Source: VRUE01 sp963816785
Lineage (GTDB): Bacteria > Actinomycetota > Thermoleophilia > Solirubrobacterales > 70-9
DNA: 64,000 nt
Direction of reading: 5' to 3'
Assembly: GCA_963816785.1 (NCBI GenBank)
Contig: CAWFLL010000004.1
Span: forward strand, 310,001 to 374,000
Below, piece after piece: positions 23,886 to 32,963 of the stretch (positions are counted from its first letter, which is position 1; each line of letters opens with the position of its first letter). Position numbers and translations under genes: made by a program. The notes below the pieces were generated by a model, which was not told the DNA's origin, ran no database searches, and saw only the letters and a program-made list of their open reading frames with translations.

Positions 23886-24947
23886 CTATTTCCCTTTTTT
23901 CTTCTTTTTCTTGGCGACCTTGAAGGTCGTCGTCTTGGTCGTCTCGTTGCCGGCCACGTCGCGGGCGGTCATCGTCAGGCGGTAGCTGCCCGGTTCGAGC
24001 TTCTTGCCGTTGGGCAGCGTCACCTTGTTCGCGCCGGCGTTGCCCGGGCCGCTGAAGCGGCGCCGACCGGCTTGAAGCTCGGGCAGCGTTTCTTGGTCTT
24101 GTTCTTCGCGCGTCTGCTTGACGCATTTCTTGCCGACCTTGCGGCCGGCGGACTTCTTCTCGAGCTGTGAAGCTGACCGGTCGCCGCCTCGGAGAGGTTG
24201 TAGGAGATCTTGCCGTTGCTGACCTTCAAGCCGCTGACCCCCGGCGCGGTCGATGTCGCAGGCGCCCTGCGTCGTCGCCTGGCTCGGGCACTGGTCCTGG
24301 GTCTCGTCGCCGAAGCCGTCACCGTCGGCGTCGGGCTCGATCGTCGCCGCGACCAGCAGCTCGTTGGCCACTTCGGTCGAGCCGCGTGCGCCCGCGCCGT
24401 CGACGAGCGGCGGCGCGAACACGTAGCTGAACTTGCTGCCGTTGCTGAGTTGTAGACGGCGCCGATCGATTTCGGTCGTGTCGACCGCGAGGTGCTGGCC
24501 TTTCTTGACCGGCAGCCGGCCGGCGACCTCGGTGATCGGCGTTTCCGGCGCGGCTTCGTCGGGCTGGATCGTCACCGTCGGGCCGGTGCCCGGCCGCGGT
24601 GGCCAGGGCGCTGTCGTTGGTCGTTTGGGTCGGGCAGGGTGATGTCGGCGACCCGGAAGGTGATCTGGCCCGGGTCGTCCACGCGCGAAGGCGCGGATCC
24701 TGAATTTCGTGATCACGCCGTCGACCGGCGCGCCGCCGGAGTAGGGATCGCCGTTCGGGTCGCTCGGGTGGATGTAGGAGACGATCGTGCAGGGCCCGAG
24801 CGCACGTCGCAGGTCGTTGTCGGTCGGCTCGTTTTTCAGCCGGCTGCCGAAGTTCGTCGCCGCCTGGCCGGCGGCCGGAAGCGAGCAGCAGCACTGCCGA
24901 CGCGCGGTCAGGACACGATCGTCAGGCGCCTCTTCGAGCTTCGACAT
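23886..24947 (-). CDS. Secreted protein with calcium-type repeats and a shared C-terminal module, frameshifted
   Basis: ATG 24947 follows AAAGGA. The N-terminal frame carries TNFGSRLKNEPTDND and then YIHPSDPNGDPYSGGAPVDG. A central DADGDGFGDETQDQCPS segment resembles thrombospondin type-3/calcium-binding repeats. The C-terminal frame has LPNGKKLEPGSYRLTMTARD and AGNETTKTTTFKVAKKKKKK, an Ig/fibronectin-like module ending in a lysine tail. Several single-base shifts switch frame between these parts, so the product must be pieced together. Export is inferred from the repeats and from a hydrophobic N-terminus in a neighbouring frame. Confidence 0.55.
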   Translation of the reverse strand: MSKLEEAPDDRVLTARRQCCCSLPAAGQAATNFGSRLKNEPTDNDLRRALGPCTIVSYIHPSDPNGDPYSGGAPVDGVITKFRIRAFARGRPGPDHLPGRRHHPARPKRPTTAPWPPRPGTGPTVTIQPDEAAPETPITEVAGRLPVKKGQHLAVDTTEIDRRRLQLSNGSKFSYVFAPPLVDGAGARGSTEVANELLVAATIEPDADGDGFGDETQDQCPSQATTQGACDIDRAGGQRLEGQQRQDLLQPLRGGDRSASQLEKKSAGRKVGKKCVKQTREEQDQETLPELQAGRRRFSGPGNAGANKVTLPNGKKLEPGSYRLTMTARDVAGNETTKTTTFKVAKKKKKKGK

Positions 24948-24974
24948 TTGGGTCCTTTCGAGGTTCGGGGATGA

Positions 24975-26659
24975 CTAGCTCGCGACGATCGTGAACGCTG
25001 GGTCCGGTACGCGGCTGCGACTGGTTGCCGGCGGCGTCCCGGGCGCTCGACCACGACCCGGTAGCTGCCCGAGCGCCAGGTTGCGCGAGCGGGTCAGCAG
25101 GCCCTGGAAGCGGACCTTGTTCTGCCCGGCCTTGCGCGCGTGAGCGCCGCGTTCAGAGCGGTGCCCGGCGCTTGCGTAGCGCTGGCTTGCCGCCGTTCTT
25201 GCCGGGCTGGTCGCGCTGGAAGGTGAGGGTCGCGCGCGCCGCCTCGCTGAGCCGGAAGGAGATCGTGGTGCCGACCGGCACTTTCGAGATGCTCGCCAGG
25301 CCTTTGCCGAGCCGCCAGCTCTTGGCCGAGACCTTGACGCCCGAGATCGACGGCGCGGTCTGTGTCCGCGCCGCCGCCGCCGCCGCTCGCGGCGCCGACC
25401 TGGATCGTCACGGTCGCCGGCGCCGCGTTCGGAGGTGCCGTCGCTGCCGGTGTAGGTGAAGGTGTCGGTGCCCTTGAAGTCTTTGTTCGGGGTGTAGATG
25501 ACCTTGCCGTTGGAGAGCCCGCCGATCGTTCCGTGCGCGGGCGCGAGCGCGATTTCGAGCGCGTCCGTCGTCGAGCGGCGTCGGGGTCGGCGGGTCGGCG
25601 CCGAAGCCCGTAGTCGGGGTCGGTGCAGGAGAGCGCGATCGTCGATGAAGCCGTTGACGTCGATGTTGGACGTTCTTCGGGTCGCACTTCGGCGAGAAGT
25701 TGGTCGCCCAGTCGGCGTTGCCGTCGAAGTGTTTGGCGACGTTCAGCGCGTCGAGGACATCGGAGATTGTTGCCGTTGATGTCCTCGCGTGACGAGCTCG
25801 CCCGCGGAGAAAGCGCCTTGGGTGTAGAGGATCCGGGTTCCGTCGGGGGACCAGACGCAGTTCAGGTCGCCGACCAGCGAAGTCGTGGCGAAGGGCGCGA
25901 CACCGGTGCCGCTGACGTTGACCGTGTAGAGGTCGGCGCCGTCGCTCTGTGGCGCCGCGAAGGAAGCAGAGCCGTTTGCCGTCCGGGGAGAGCGCGGGCT
26001 GCCAGTCATCGCTCCCGCCGGTGACGAGGCGGGATCTCGGCCCCCGCGAGCGTGACCGGGCTCTTCATGTAGATGTCGCGCTGTTTGGTGCGGTTCGCCG
26101 CGGTTGTAGTAGAGCGTTTCGCCGTCCGGGCTCCAGACGGGCCGTTCCTCGGTGATCCCGACCGTGTTGGTCAGCTGTCCGGCGGTTGACCCCGGCGCGA
26201 CGCCCTTGACCCAGAGGTCGCCTTCTGAGCCATAGACGATCTTCGTGCCGTCGGGCGACCAGGATGGGGCGGTCCTGGCCGTTGGCCAGGGGAGCGAATT
26301 CGGTCTGTTCCCCGGTCCGCAGATCGACGATCCAGAGCGCGTATTCGCCGTTGGCATTGAACCCGACGCCGGCCGCGTAGACGATCCGGGTGTGGTCCGG
26401 AGACCAGTTCGGGTGGCGGTGCTGGACGCCGACCGGGAGGGTCGTCGACCTGCACCGGCGTGCCGCTCGGATAGTCGGCGACCCAGATCCGCGCTTTGGC
26501 GTCGTCGCCGTCGGCTGGAGCCGGGACCTCGCTGTTCGCCCGCCCGCTGGCGAAGGCGATCTTTCCGTTCGGCCCGGGAATGAAGGTCGCCGAGCTGACG
26601 GCCGGAACCGAGGCGAGCATCAGCGCCGCAATGGCGCTGATGAGAATGAGGCGGCGCAT
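24975..26659 (-). CDS. Secreted TolB/WD40-like beta-propeller protein with Ig-like C-terminus, frameshifted
   Basis: A signal peptide (RRLILISAIAALMLASVPAV) leads into PD40/TolB-type blades (IPGPNGKIAFAS, RPVWSPDGETLYYN, NCVWSPDGTRILYTQG). A cadherin-like module (GKVIYTPNKDFKG, TFTYTGSDG-type) and a C-terminal domain related to that of the downstream gene follow, ending FTIVAS. At least six frame changes occur. Where reconstructable they are single extra bases, for example in CDPKNV[N]ID and FID[I]ALSC near 25640-25675. A surface or periplasmic binding role is likely; no enzyme motif is seen. Confidence 0.6.
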
Positions 26660-26796
26660 TGGAGGCAATTGAAGCTACATGAGATTTGCTCATTCGCAAT
26701 ACGGGACTGGACGAAAATGGCCCCCCGGTACCGAAAATCTGAACTGCCTGGCGGGATTGGCCCCCTGATTGGCCCAAGCGGAACCTGATCGCCCAG

Positions 26797-27117
26797 TCAG
26801 TCAGCCACATTGGCGAACGCGGCGGCGAGATCGTCGGCGATCGCCTGAGCGCCGGCGGGTGCCTCGATCGAGAGCACCAGCTCGTCCCCCTGCTCCTCCA
26901 GGGTGAGGCTGATGAACTCGCAGCACTCCTGCTCCGCGCGGATGATCTGCTCGAGCTGTGCCCTGGTCCCGGCATCGAGCCTGAAGCGCAGCAGGTGTCG
27001 GTGCTGATCGCGCTCGCGGGAGATCAGGCTGCTGCGCCCGACCTCCGCCACTGCGGCGAGTCGAGTCCTGAGGCCGCCCGCGTCAAGGGAACAGGCGAGG
27101 GGGGTTTTCTCGGTCAC
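26797..27117 (-). CDS. Small cytoplasmic protein paired with a MerR regulator
   Basis: A 106-residue protein starting at GTG 27117 with GGAGG 8 bases upstream. Visible features are LACSLDAGGLRTRLAAVAEV, a long helix with RAQLEQIIRAEQECCEFISL (paired cysteines) and a strand DELVLSIEAPAG. It is divergently transcribed from a MerR gene across a 71-base spacer holding a palindromic operator, so it is probably the metal- or stress-responsive target of that regulator. The cysteine pair may bind metal. The family name is unknown to me. Confidence 0.7.
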   Translation of the reverse strand: MTEKTPLACSLDAGGLRTRLAAVAEVGRSSLISRERDQHRHLLRFRLDAGTRAQLEQIIRAEQECCEFISLTLEEQGDELVLSIEAPAGAQAIADDLAAAFANVAD

Positions 27118-27152
27118 GGATCGTTCCTCCGGGTCGGGTGCGCCGCTAGTGT

Positions 27153-27172
27153 TGAACCTCAACCCAGGTTCA
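27153..27172. promoter_or_regulatory. MerR-type operator between the divergent pair
   Basis: TGAACCT (27153-27159) and AGGTTCA (27166-27172) form a perfect 7-bp inverted repeat around CAACCC. It sits in the short divergent spacer, 16 bases before the merR ATG and 35 bases before the other start, which is the usual place for a MerR operator embedded in promoters. Confidence 0.7.
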
Positions 27173-27188
27173 GGTCAAGGAGGACTTC

Positions 27189-27713
27189 ATGGCGGACGCA
27201 ACGCTCAGCATCGGAGAGGTCGCGGACCGGGCCGGTGTCAGCGTCTCCGCGATCCGCTTCTACGAACGCGAAGGGCTCCTGCCCCGACCCGAGCGGGTCG
27301 GCGGGCAGCGCCGCTTCGCCGCGGAGACCGTCCATCGGCTCGGCATCATCGACGTCTCGAAGCAGGCCGGATTTTCGCTCGATGAGGTCCGGACCCTCCT
27401 GACCTCCAGCGATCAGGGCGCGCCCGCACATCAACAGCTTCAGGCGCTCGCGGCCCGCAAGCTTCCGGAGGTGGAGGCGCTGATCCAACGGGCGGAGGCG
27501 ATGCGAGGTTGGCTCACGGCGGCGAGCGGATGCGGCTGCGACTCGCTCGAGAGCTGCGCCCTGTTCATCGAGGCGGCCGAGCCGCTGGAGGGGCTTTCCG
27601 AAGAAGTGCGGGCGGAGGGATTTGAACCCCCACGGGCCGAAGCCCACCAGGACCTAAACCTGGCGCGTATGCCAATTCCGCCACGCCCGCGCAAGCGCTC
27701 CGAAGGCGCTTAA
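27189..27713 (+). CDS. MerR-family transcriptional regulator
   Basis: The N-terminal winged HTH is plain: SIGEVADRAGVSVSAIRFYE then REGLLPRPERVGGQRRFAAE. A dimerisation helix and a C-terminal SGCGCDSLESCALF cysteine cluster follow, suggesting metal or thiol sensing. AAGGAGG precedes the ATG. Beyond about residue 137 the frame has no stop and runs through the antisense strand of tRNA-Leu(TAG), adding about 37 residues (GFEPPRAEAHQ onward) that are probably not part of the family fold. It is divergent from its likely target. Confidence 0.88.
   Translation: MADATLSIGEVADRAGVSVSAIRFYEREGLLPRPERVGGQRRFAAETVHRLGIIDVSKQAGFSLDEVRTLLTSSDQGAPAHQQLQALAARKLPEVEALIQRAEAMRGWLTAASGCGCDSLESCALFIEAAEPLEGLSEEVRAEGFEPPRAEAHQDLNLARMPIPPRPRKRSEGA
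27608..27691 (-). tRNA. tRNA-Leu (anticodon TAG)
   Basis: An 84-nt type II tRNA on the minus strand: acceptor GCGGGCG/CGCCCGC, anticodon stem CCAGG/CCTGG around TTTAGGT, long variable arm (GGGCTTCGGCCC), and T-arm with TTCAAAT. It overlaps antisense the 3' end of the merR reading frame. Confidence 0.94.
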
Positions 27714-27760
27714 CGCGCGGTCAATGCCGCGCTGTCGCTCTCAGATTCTATGATCGAATC

Positions 27761-28294
27761 GTGGCAATCGGAGAGGCGAGGCCCGGTTATGAACTCTGGC
27801 ATCCCAACAGGGAAAAGCCGGAGGTGGTCACGACCAAGTTCGTGGTCGCCTTCCTGATGCTGGCGACCGCCGCGCTCGCCGCGCTAATCGCGATCGCCGG
27901 CTGGTCGCTGCTGACCGGCGGTGGGGGCATGGGCGTCGTCTGCCTGATCTACGCAGCGCTCTACGCCCTGTTCGGGTTTCGCGTGACCCAGTGGAGCCGG
28001 GGCGTGCTGCCCGTGGCGGCGGCCCTCTCGATGATCCTCGTGATCTTCTGCGCGGTCGGCGCCAACAGCTGGTTCGCCCGCGACAAGGACGGCTTCGAAG
28101 ACGCCCTGCTCCCGGTCCCGCTGATCGGCCTGCTCGTGATCATCATGTTGCTGCTGCAGATCCTCCTGATCGCGGCCTGCTTCTACGGCTTCAGCCAGGA
28201 CTGGCACGTCGAGGAGGAGCGCCCGATCGGCTCCGGCGAAGACTACGGCGCCGGCGCCCCGCCCGAGAACGGCGGAACGCCGCAGCCAGCCTGA
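27761..28294 (+). CDS. Four-helix membrane protein of unknown function
   Basis: A 177-residue protein. A short cytosolic lead (ARPGYELWHPNREKPEVVTT) precedes four strongly hydrophobic segments (FVVAFLMLATAALAALIAIA; VVCLIYAALYALFGF; VLPVAAALSMILVIFCAVGA; LIGLLVIIMLLLQILLIAAC) and a hydrophilic acidic tail. No motif identifies a function. The GTG start at 27761 has only a weak ribosome site. It sits between two tRNA-Leu genes. Confidence 0.65.
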   Translation: MAIGEARPGYELWHPNREKPEVVTTKFVVAFLMLATAALAALIAIAGWSLLTGGGGMGVVCLIYAALYALFGFRVTQWSRGVLPVAAALSMILVIFCAVGANSWFARDKDGFEDALLPVPLIGLLVIIMLLLQILLIAACFYGFSQDWHVEEERPIGSGEDYGAGAPPENGGTPQPA

Positions 28295-28319
28295 CCCGCG
28301 CGATCCCCACGCAGCTTGA

Positions 28320-28404
28320 TGCCGGAGGTGGGACTCGAACCCACAAGCCCTACAAGGGCAATCGATTTTGAGTCGATCGCGTATGCCAATTCCGCCACTC
28401 CGGC
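28320..28404 (-). tRNA. tRNA-Leu (anticodon CAA)
   Basis: An 85-nt type II tRNA: acceptor GCCGGAG/CTCCGGC with discriminator A, anticodon stem ATCGA/TCGAT around CTCAAAA, long variable arm (GCCCTTGTAGGGC), and T-arm GTGGG-TTCGAGT-CCCAC. It is the second leucine tRNA within 0.8 kb. Confidence 0.95.
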
Positions 28405-28535
28405 GCCCGGCACACGATAGACCGCTCCAATGCAGCATCCGACATTTACCCCAGCCCGCTGTGGTCAATGTCGGATGCGGCAATCTGGCGCCTGCGGGAA
28501 TCCAGTGCTACGTCCTGTCAGACTCGCCCGCGGGG

Positions 28536-29375
28536 ATGAGGATCCACCACATCAACTGCGGGACGACCTGCCCTCGCGGGGCGCGCCTGCTGACTGGAAA
28601 GGGCGGTCTCTTCGAGGCCGCGAGGATGGTCTGCCACTGCCTCCTGATCGAGGCGGACGACGGCCTCGTCCTGCTCGACACCGGCTACGGCACCGAGGAT
28701 GCCCGCAACCCACGGCAGCTCGGGCTGGCGGCGAAGCTGACGGCGGCCCGACCCCGAATCGACGAGACGGCGCTGGTCCAGGTCGAGGGGCTCGGCTTCG
28801 CCGCCGGCGACGTCCGCCACATCGTCGTCACCCACCTCGACCCCGACCATTCCGGCGGCCTCCCCGACTTCCCCGACGCCGAGGTCCACGTCTTCGAGCC
28901 CGAGCTGGCGGCAGCGCTCCACCCAGGCCTGCCGGAGCGACCCCGCTATCTCGCCCCCCACTGGCGCCACGGCCCGCACTGGGTCGAGCACGCGGTCGAA
29001 GGCGACGAGTGGAACGGGTTCGAGAGCGTGCGGATCCTGCCGGGCCTCGACGCCGAGGTCCTGCTGGTCCCCCTGCCAGGCCACACCACCGGCCACACCG
29101 CGGTCGCGATCAACGACGGCGACGGCTGGCTGCTGCATTGTGGCGACGCCTACTTCCACCACGGCCAGATCGCGACCCCGCCGTCCTGCCCGCCGCTCCT
29201 GGGCCTGTTCCAGTCGATCACGGCCGTCGACAACAGGACCCGCAAGACGAACGGCGAGCGCCTCCGGGAGCTGGCCGCCGCCGAGGGCGATCGGCTCCGG
29301 CTCTTCTGCTCGCACGACCCGCACGAGCTGGAACGGGAGCAGGCGCGGGCCGACGACGCCGCGGCGGTGGGGTGA
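28536..29375 (+). CDS. MBL-fold metallo-hydrolase
   Basis: A 279-residue metallo-beta-lactamase-fold protein. The metal-binding signature is present as VVTHLDPDHSGGL (HxDxDH), with a distal PLPGHTTGHTAVAI histidine and LLHCGDAYFHHG aspartate, fitting a dinuclear zinc centre. Related enzymes include lactonases and glyoxalase II-type hydrolases; the substrate is unknown. Homology begins at ATG 28536. The TGA stop overlaps the GTG start of the acetoacetate-CoA ligase gene, so the two are likely co-translated. Confidence 0.85.
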   Translation: MRIHHINCGTTCPRGARLLTGKGGLFEAARMVCHCLLIEADDGLVLLDTGYGTEDARNPRQLGLAAKLTAARPRIDETALVQVEGLGFAAGDVRHIVVTHLDPDHSGGLPDFPDAEVHVFEPELAAALHPGLPERPRYLAPHWRHGPHWVEHAVEGDEWNGFESVRILPGLDAEVLLVPLPGHTTGHTAVAINDGDGWLLHCGDAYFHHGQIATPPSCPPLLGLFQSITAVDNRTRKTNGERLRELAAAEGDRLRLFCSHDPHELEREQARADDAAAVG

Positions 29376-31353
29376 CCGCCCCCGAGCCGGAAAAGCTCTG
29401 GGACCCGCCCGCGAGCCTGCGCGAGCAGGCTCGCATGACCGAATTCATCGAGTGGCTGGCGGCCGAGCGCGGGCTCCGCTTCGACGGCTATGAGGAGCTA
29501 TGGCGCTGGTCGGTCGAGGACCTCGACGGGTTCTGGTCCGCGATCTGGGACTTCTTCGCGGTGCGGGCCGACGGCGACCCCGAGGCGGTGCTCGGCAGCC
29601 GCGAGATGCCCGGCGCCGAGTGGTTTGCGGGAGCCCGCCTCAACTACGCCGAGCACGTCTTCTCCGGCAAGGACGACTCCGAGACCGCGATCCTGCACGC
29701 CTCCGAGCTGCGCGAGCTGGAGGAGCTGAGCTGGGGCGAGCTGCGCCGACAGGTCGCGGCGCTGGCCGCCGGCCTGCGCGGGCTCGGGGTCGAGCGCGGC
29801 GATCGGGTCGTCGCCTACATGCCGAACATCCCCGAGGCGATCGCCGCCTTCCTCGCGACCGCCAGCATCGGCGCAATCTGGTCGAGCTGCTCTCCCGACT
29901 TCGGATCCGCCAGCGTCATCGACCGCTTCGCCCAGATCGAGCCCAAGGTCCTGTTCGCGGTCGACGGCTACCGCTACGGCGGCAGGCACTTTGACCGCCG
30001 CGACGTGATCGCCGAGCTGCAGGCGGCGATGCCGAGCCTCGAGCGGACCGTCGTCCTCCCCTACCTCGACCCTGACGCCGACCTCGGCGGGCTCGACCGG
30101 ACGATCGCCTGGCAGGAGCTGCTCGCGGCGGGCGAGGGCGCCGAGCTGGGGTTCGAGCGCGTCCCCTTCGACCACCCGCTCTGGGTCCTCTACTCCTCCG
30201 GCACCACCGGCCTGCCGAAGGCGATCGTCCAGGGCCAGGGCGGGATCCTGCTCGAGCACCTGAAGAAGCTCCACCTCCACGTCGACGCCCACCCCGGCGA
30301 TCGCCTCTTCTGGTTCACGACGACCGGCTGGATGATGTGGAACTTCCTCGTCTCCGGCCTCCTCACCCGCGCCGCGATCGTCCTCTACGACGGCAACCCC
30401 GGCCATCCCGACATGGGGGTCCTCTGGGACCTCGCCGAGCGCGCCCGGATCACGATGTTCGGCACCAGCGCCGCCTACATCGCCGCCTGCATGAAGGCTG
30501 GCATCGAGCCCCGGCGAGGGCCGCGACCTCAGCCGCCTGCGGGGCGGTCGGCTCGACCGGCTCCCCCCTCTCCCCCGAGGGCTTCGACTGGGTCTACGAG
30601 CAGCTCGGCGCCGACACCTGGCTCTTCTCGACCAGCGGCGGCACCGACCTCTGCACCGCCTTCGTCGGCGGCGTGCCGCTGCTGCCGGTCTACCGCGGCG
30701 AGCTGCAGGCGCGGGCGCTGGGCGCCGCGGTCGAGGCCTGGGACGAGGAGGGCAACTCGGTCATCGACGAGGTCGGCGAGCTGGTCGTCACCGAGCCGAT
30801 GCCCTCGATGCCGGTCTTCTTCTGGGGCGACCCCGACGGCAGCCGCTACCGCAGCAGCTACTTCGAGCAGTACCCGGGGATCTGGCGCCACGGCGACTGG
30901 ATCGAGATCACCTCGCGCGGGACGGCGATCATCTACGGCCGCTCCGACTCGACCATCAACCGCGCCGGGGTCCGGATGGGCACCAGCGAGATCTACCGCG
31001 CCGTGCTCGGCCTCGACGACGTCCTCGACGCGCTCGTGGTCGACGTCCCCCGCCCCGGAACCGACGGCTGGATGCCGATCTTCGTCGTCCTCCGCGAGGG
31101 GGCGGAGCTCGACGACGCGCTCCGCGGCGAGATCGCCCGCCGGATCCGCGAGCGCTGCTCCCCCCGGCACGTCCCCGATGAGGTGTTCAAGATCGCCGAG
31201 GTCCCGCGGACCCTGAGCGGAAAGGTGCTCGAGGTGCCGGTGAAGCGGATCCTGATGGGCACTCCGCCCGAGCAGGCCGCCAGCCGCGACTCGCTCGCCA
31301 ACCCGGCCGCGCTCGACTGGTTCGTCGAGCTGGCGGGGCGAATCGACGCGTGA
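29372..31353 (+). CDS. Acetoacetate-CoA ligase (AMP-forming), frameshifted
   Basis: An acyl-adenylate enzyme of about 660 residues that converts acetoacetate, ATP and CoA to acetoacetyl-CoA. An N-terminal ACS-like segment (WFAGARLNYAEHVF), the phosphate loop LYSSGTTGLPKAIVQGQGG and the late GRSDSTINRAGVRMGTSEIY and LSGKVLEVPVKRIL motifs identify the family, including the PVKRIL tail typical of acetoacetyl-CoA synthetases. Two extra bases, near 30512 (GIEP-GEG) and 30541 (SRLR-AVGSTG), disrupt the frame. The GTG start overlaps the upstream stop (GTGA), and its own stop overlaps the next gene the same way. Confidence 0.87.
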
Positions 31354-32216
31354 GCGAGCTCCCTCACGTCGAGGGCGTCAGCCACCGCCAGTTGCGGCGC
31401 GCGGGATCGAGTTTCACCTGGCCGAAGCGGGGAGCGGAGAGGACGTCGTGATCTGCCTCCACGGCTGGCCGCAGCATTGGTACATGTGGCGGCGCCTGAT
31501 GCCGATGCTCGCCGACCGCCACCGGGTCCTGGCCCTGGACCTGCGCGGCTTCGGCTGGTCCGACGCGCCACCCGGCGGCTACGAGAAGGAGAACATGGCG
31601 AGCGACGTCACCGCGGTCCTCGACGCGCTCGGGATCGGGCGGGTCAAGGTCGTCGGCCATGACTGGGGCGGCTGGATCGCCTTCCTGCTCGCCCTGAGGG
31701 AAGAGTCGCGGATCGAGCGCCTCGTCGCGCTGGGCGATCGTGCCGCCGTGGCCGCGGTTGCGATCATCGTTTCCTCACAGCTGGCGCTTCGCCTACCAGC
31801 TGCCGATCGTGGCGCCGGGCATCGGCTACATGCTGCACCGGCGCGGTGCCCTCGTCCCCCGGGTGCTTGTCAGAGGCTCCACCAACCGAGATGCCTGGGA
31901 GGAGCAGACGCTGCGGGTCTTCGCCGACACCTACGCGGAGCCCGACCGGGCCCGGGCCGCGGTGCGCCTCTACCGGACCTTCGTCCTGAAGGAGGTCCCG
32001 GCTCTGCTCCGTGGCCGCTACGAGGGTCTGCGCCTGACCGTCCCGACCCGCCTGATCAACGGCGCCGATGATTTCGCTCTGGCTCCGGACCTGCTCTCGG
32101 GATACGAGCACCATGTCGAGGAGATGGAGGTCGAGATTGTCGAGCACTGCGGGCACTTCATCGTCGACGAGTTGCCCGATCTGGTCGGGGAACGCGCCCG
32201 TAGCTTCCTCGGCTAG
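31350..32216 (+). CDS. Alpha/beta-hydrolase (epoxide hydrolase-like), frameshifted
   Basis: About 285 residues across three frames. LHGWPQHWYMWRRLMP supplies the oxyanion HGxP motif, and GHDWGGWIAFLLAL the nucleophile elbow with Asp as nucleophile, as in epoxide hydrolases and haloalkane dehalogenases. INGADDFAL and the terminal CGHFIVDELPD supply the acid and His. Indels near 31400 and 31735 break it. GTG 31350 overlaps the ligase stop, so it is the third gene of a likely operon. The substrate is unknown. Confidence 0.8.
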
Positions 32217-32225
32217 GTCGCTGGA

Positions 32226-32963
32226 CTACGGCGTGCGGCGACGCAGGGTGGCGGCGCCGAGCGCGAGCAGCAGCCACGTTGCGGCGGCGATCACCACCAC
32301 GTCGAGGACGCCGCGCGACCCGAGCGACCCCAGCGTGGTGACCCGCTCAAGCGCATCGAAGGCGTAGGTGAGAGGCATCAGGGCCGATGCAACCTGGAGG
32401 ATGCCGACCATCGTGTCGCGGGCCACGAACAGCCCGCAGAGCAGCAGCTGCGGGAAGACGATCGCCGGCATGAACTGCACCGCCTGGAACTCGGTCCGCG
32501 CAAAGGCGCTGACGAACAGCCCCAGAGACATCCCGAGCAGCGCGTTGCCGACCGCGAGCGCCACCACCACGGCGGCCGAGCCGGCGACGTCGAGGCCGAG
32601 CAGGCCGAAGGCCACCGTGCTGGTCACCAACGCCTGCACGACCGCGACCAGCGCGAATCCGATCGCGTACCCGAACAGCAGATCGAGCTTGGCCAGAGGA
32701 AGCGACATCAGGCGCTCCAGCGTCCCGGTGGTCCGCTCGCGGAGCATCGTGATCGAGGTGACTACGAACATCGTGGTGAACGGGAACAGCCCGACCAGCG
32801 GCCCGCCGACCTGCTGGAAGGCCTCGGGATCCTGGTGGAACGCTCCCTTCAACAGGGCGAGCAGGAACGGCGGCACGCCCAGCAGGAGCGCAATCGTGCG
32901 CGGGTCGCGTCGCAGCTGTGTCAGCACCCGCAGGGCCGTTGCCCAGGTGACGCGGGCGCTCAC
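32226..32963 (-). CDS. ABC-2 type transporter permease
   Basis: A 245-residue membrane protein with six helices, including PFLLALLKGAF, LFPFTTMFVVTSITMLRERT (the conserved R-E-R-T-x-G-T coupling region) and MPAIVFPQLLLCGLFVARDT. ABC-2 exporters move drugs, lipids or polysaccharides outward; the substrate cannot be told. Its GTG start overlaps the ATPase stop (GTGA), making a two-gene exporter. It is convergent with the hydrolase, 9 bases apart. Confidence 0.88.
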   Translation of the reverse strand: MSARVTWATALRVLTQLRRDPRTIALLLGVPPFLLALLKGAFHQDPEAFQQVGGPLVGLFPFTTMFVVTSITMLRERTTGTLERLMSLPLAKLDLLFGYAIGFALVAVVQALVTSTVAFGLLGLDVAGSAAVVVALAVGNALLGMSLGLFVSAFARTEFQAVQFMPAIVFPQLLLCGLFVARDTMVGILQVASALMPLTYAFDALERVTTLGSLGSRGVLDVVVIAAATWLLLALGAATLRRRTP

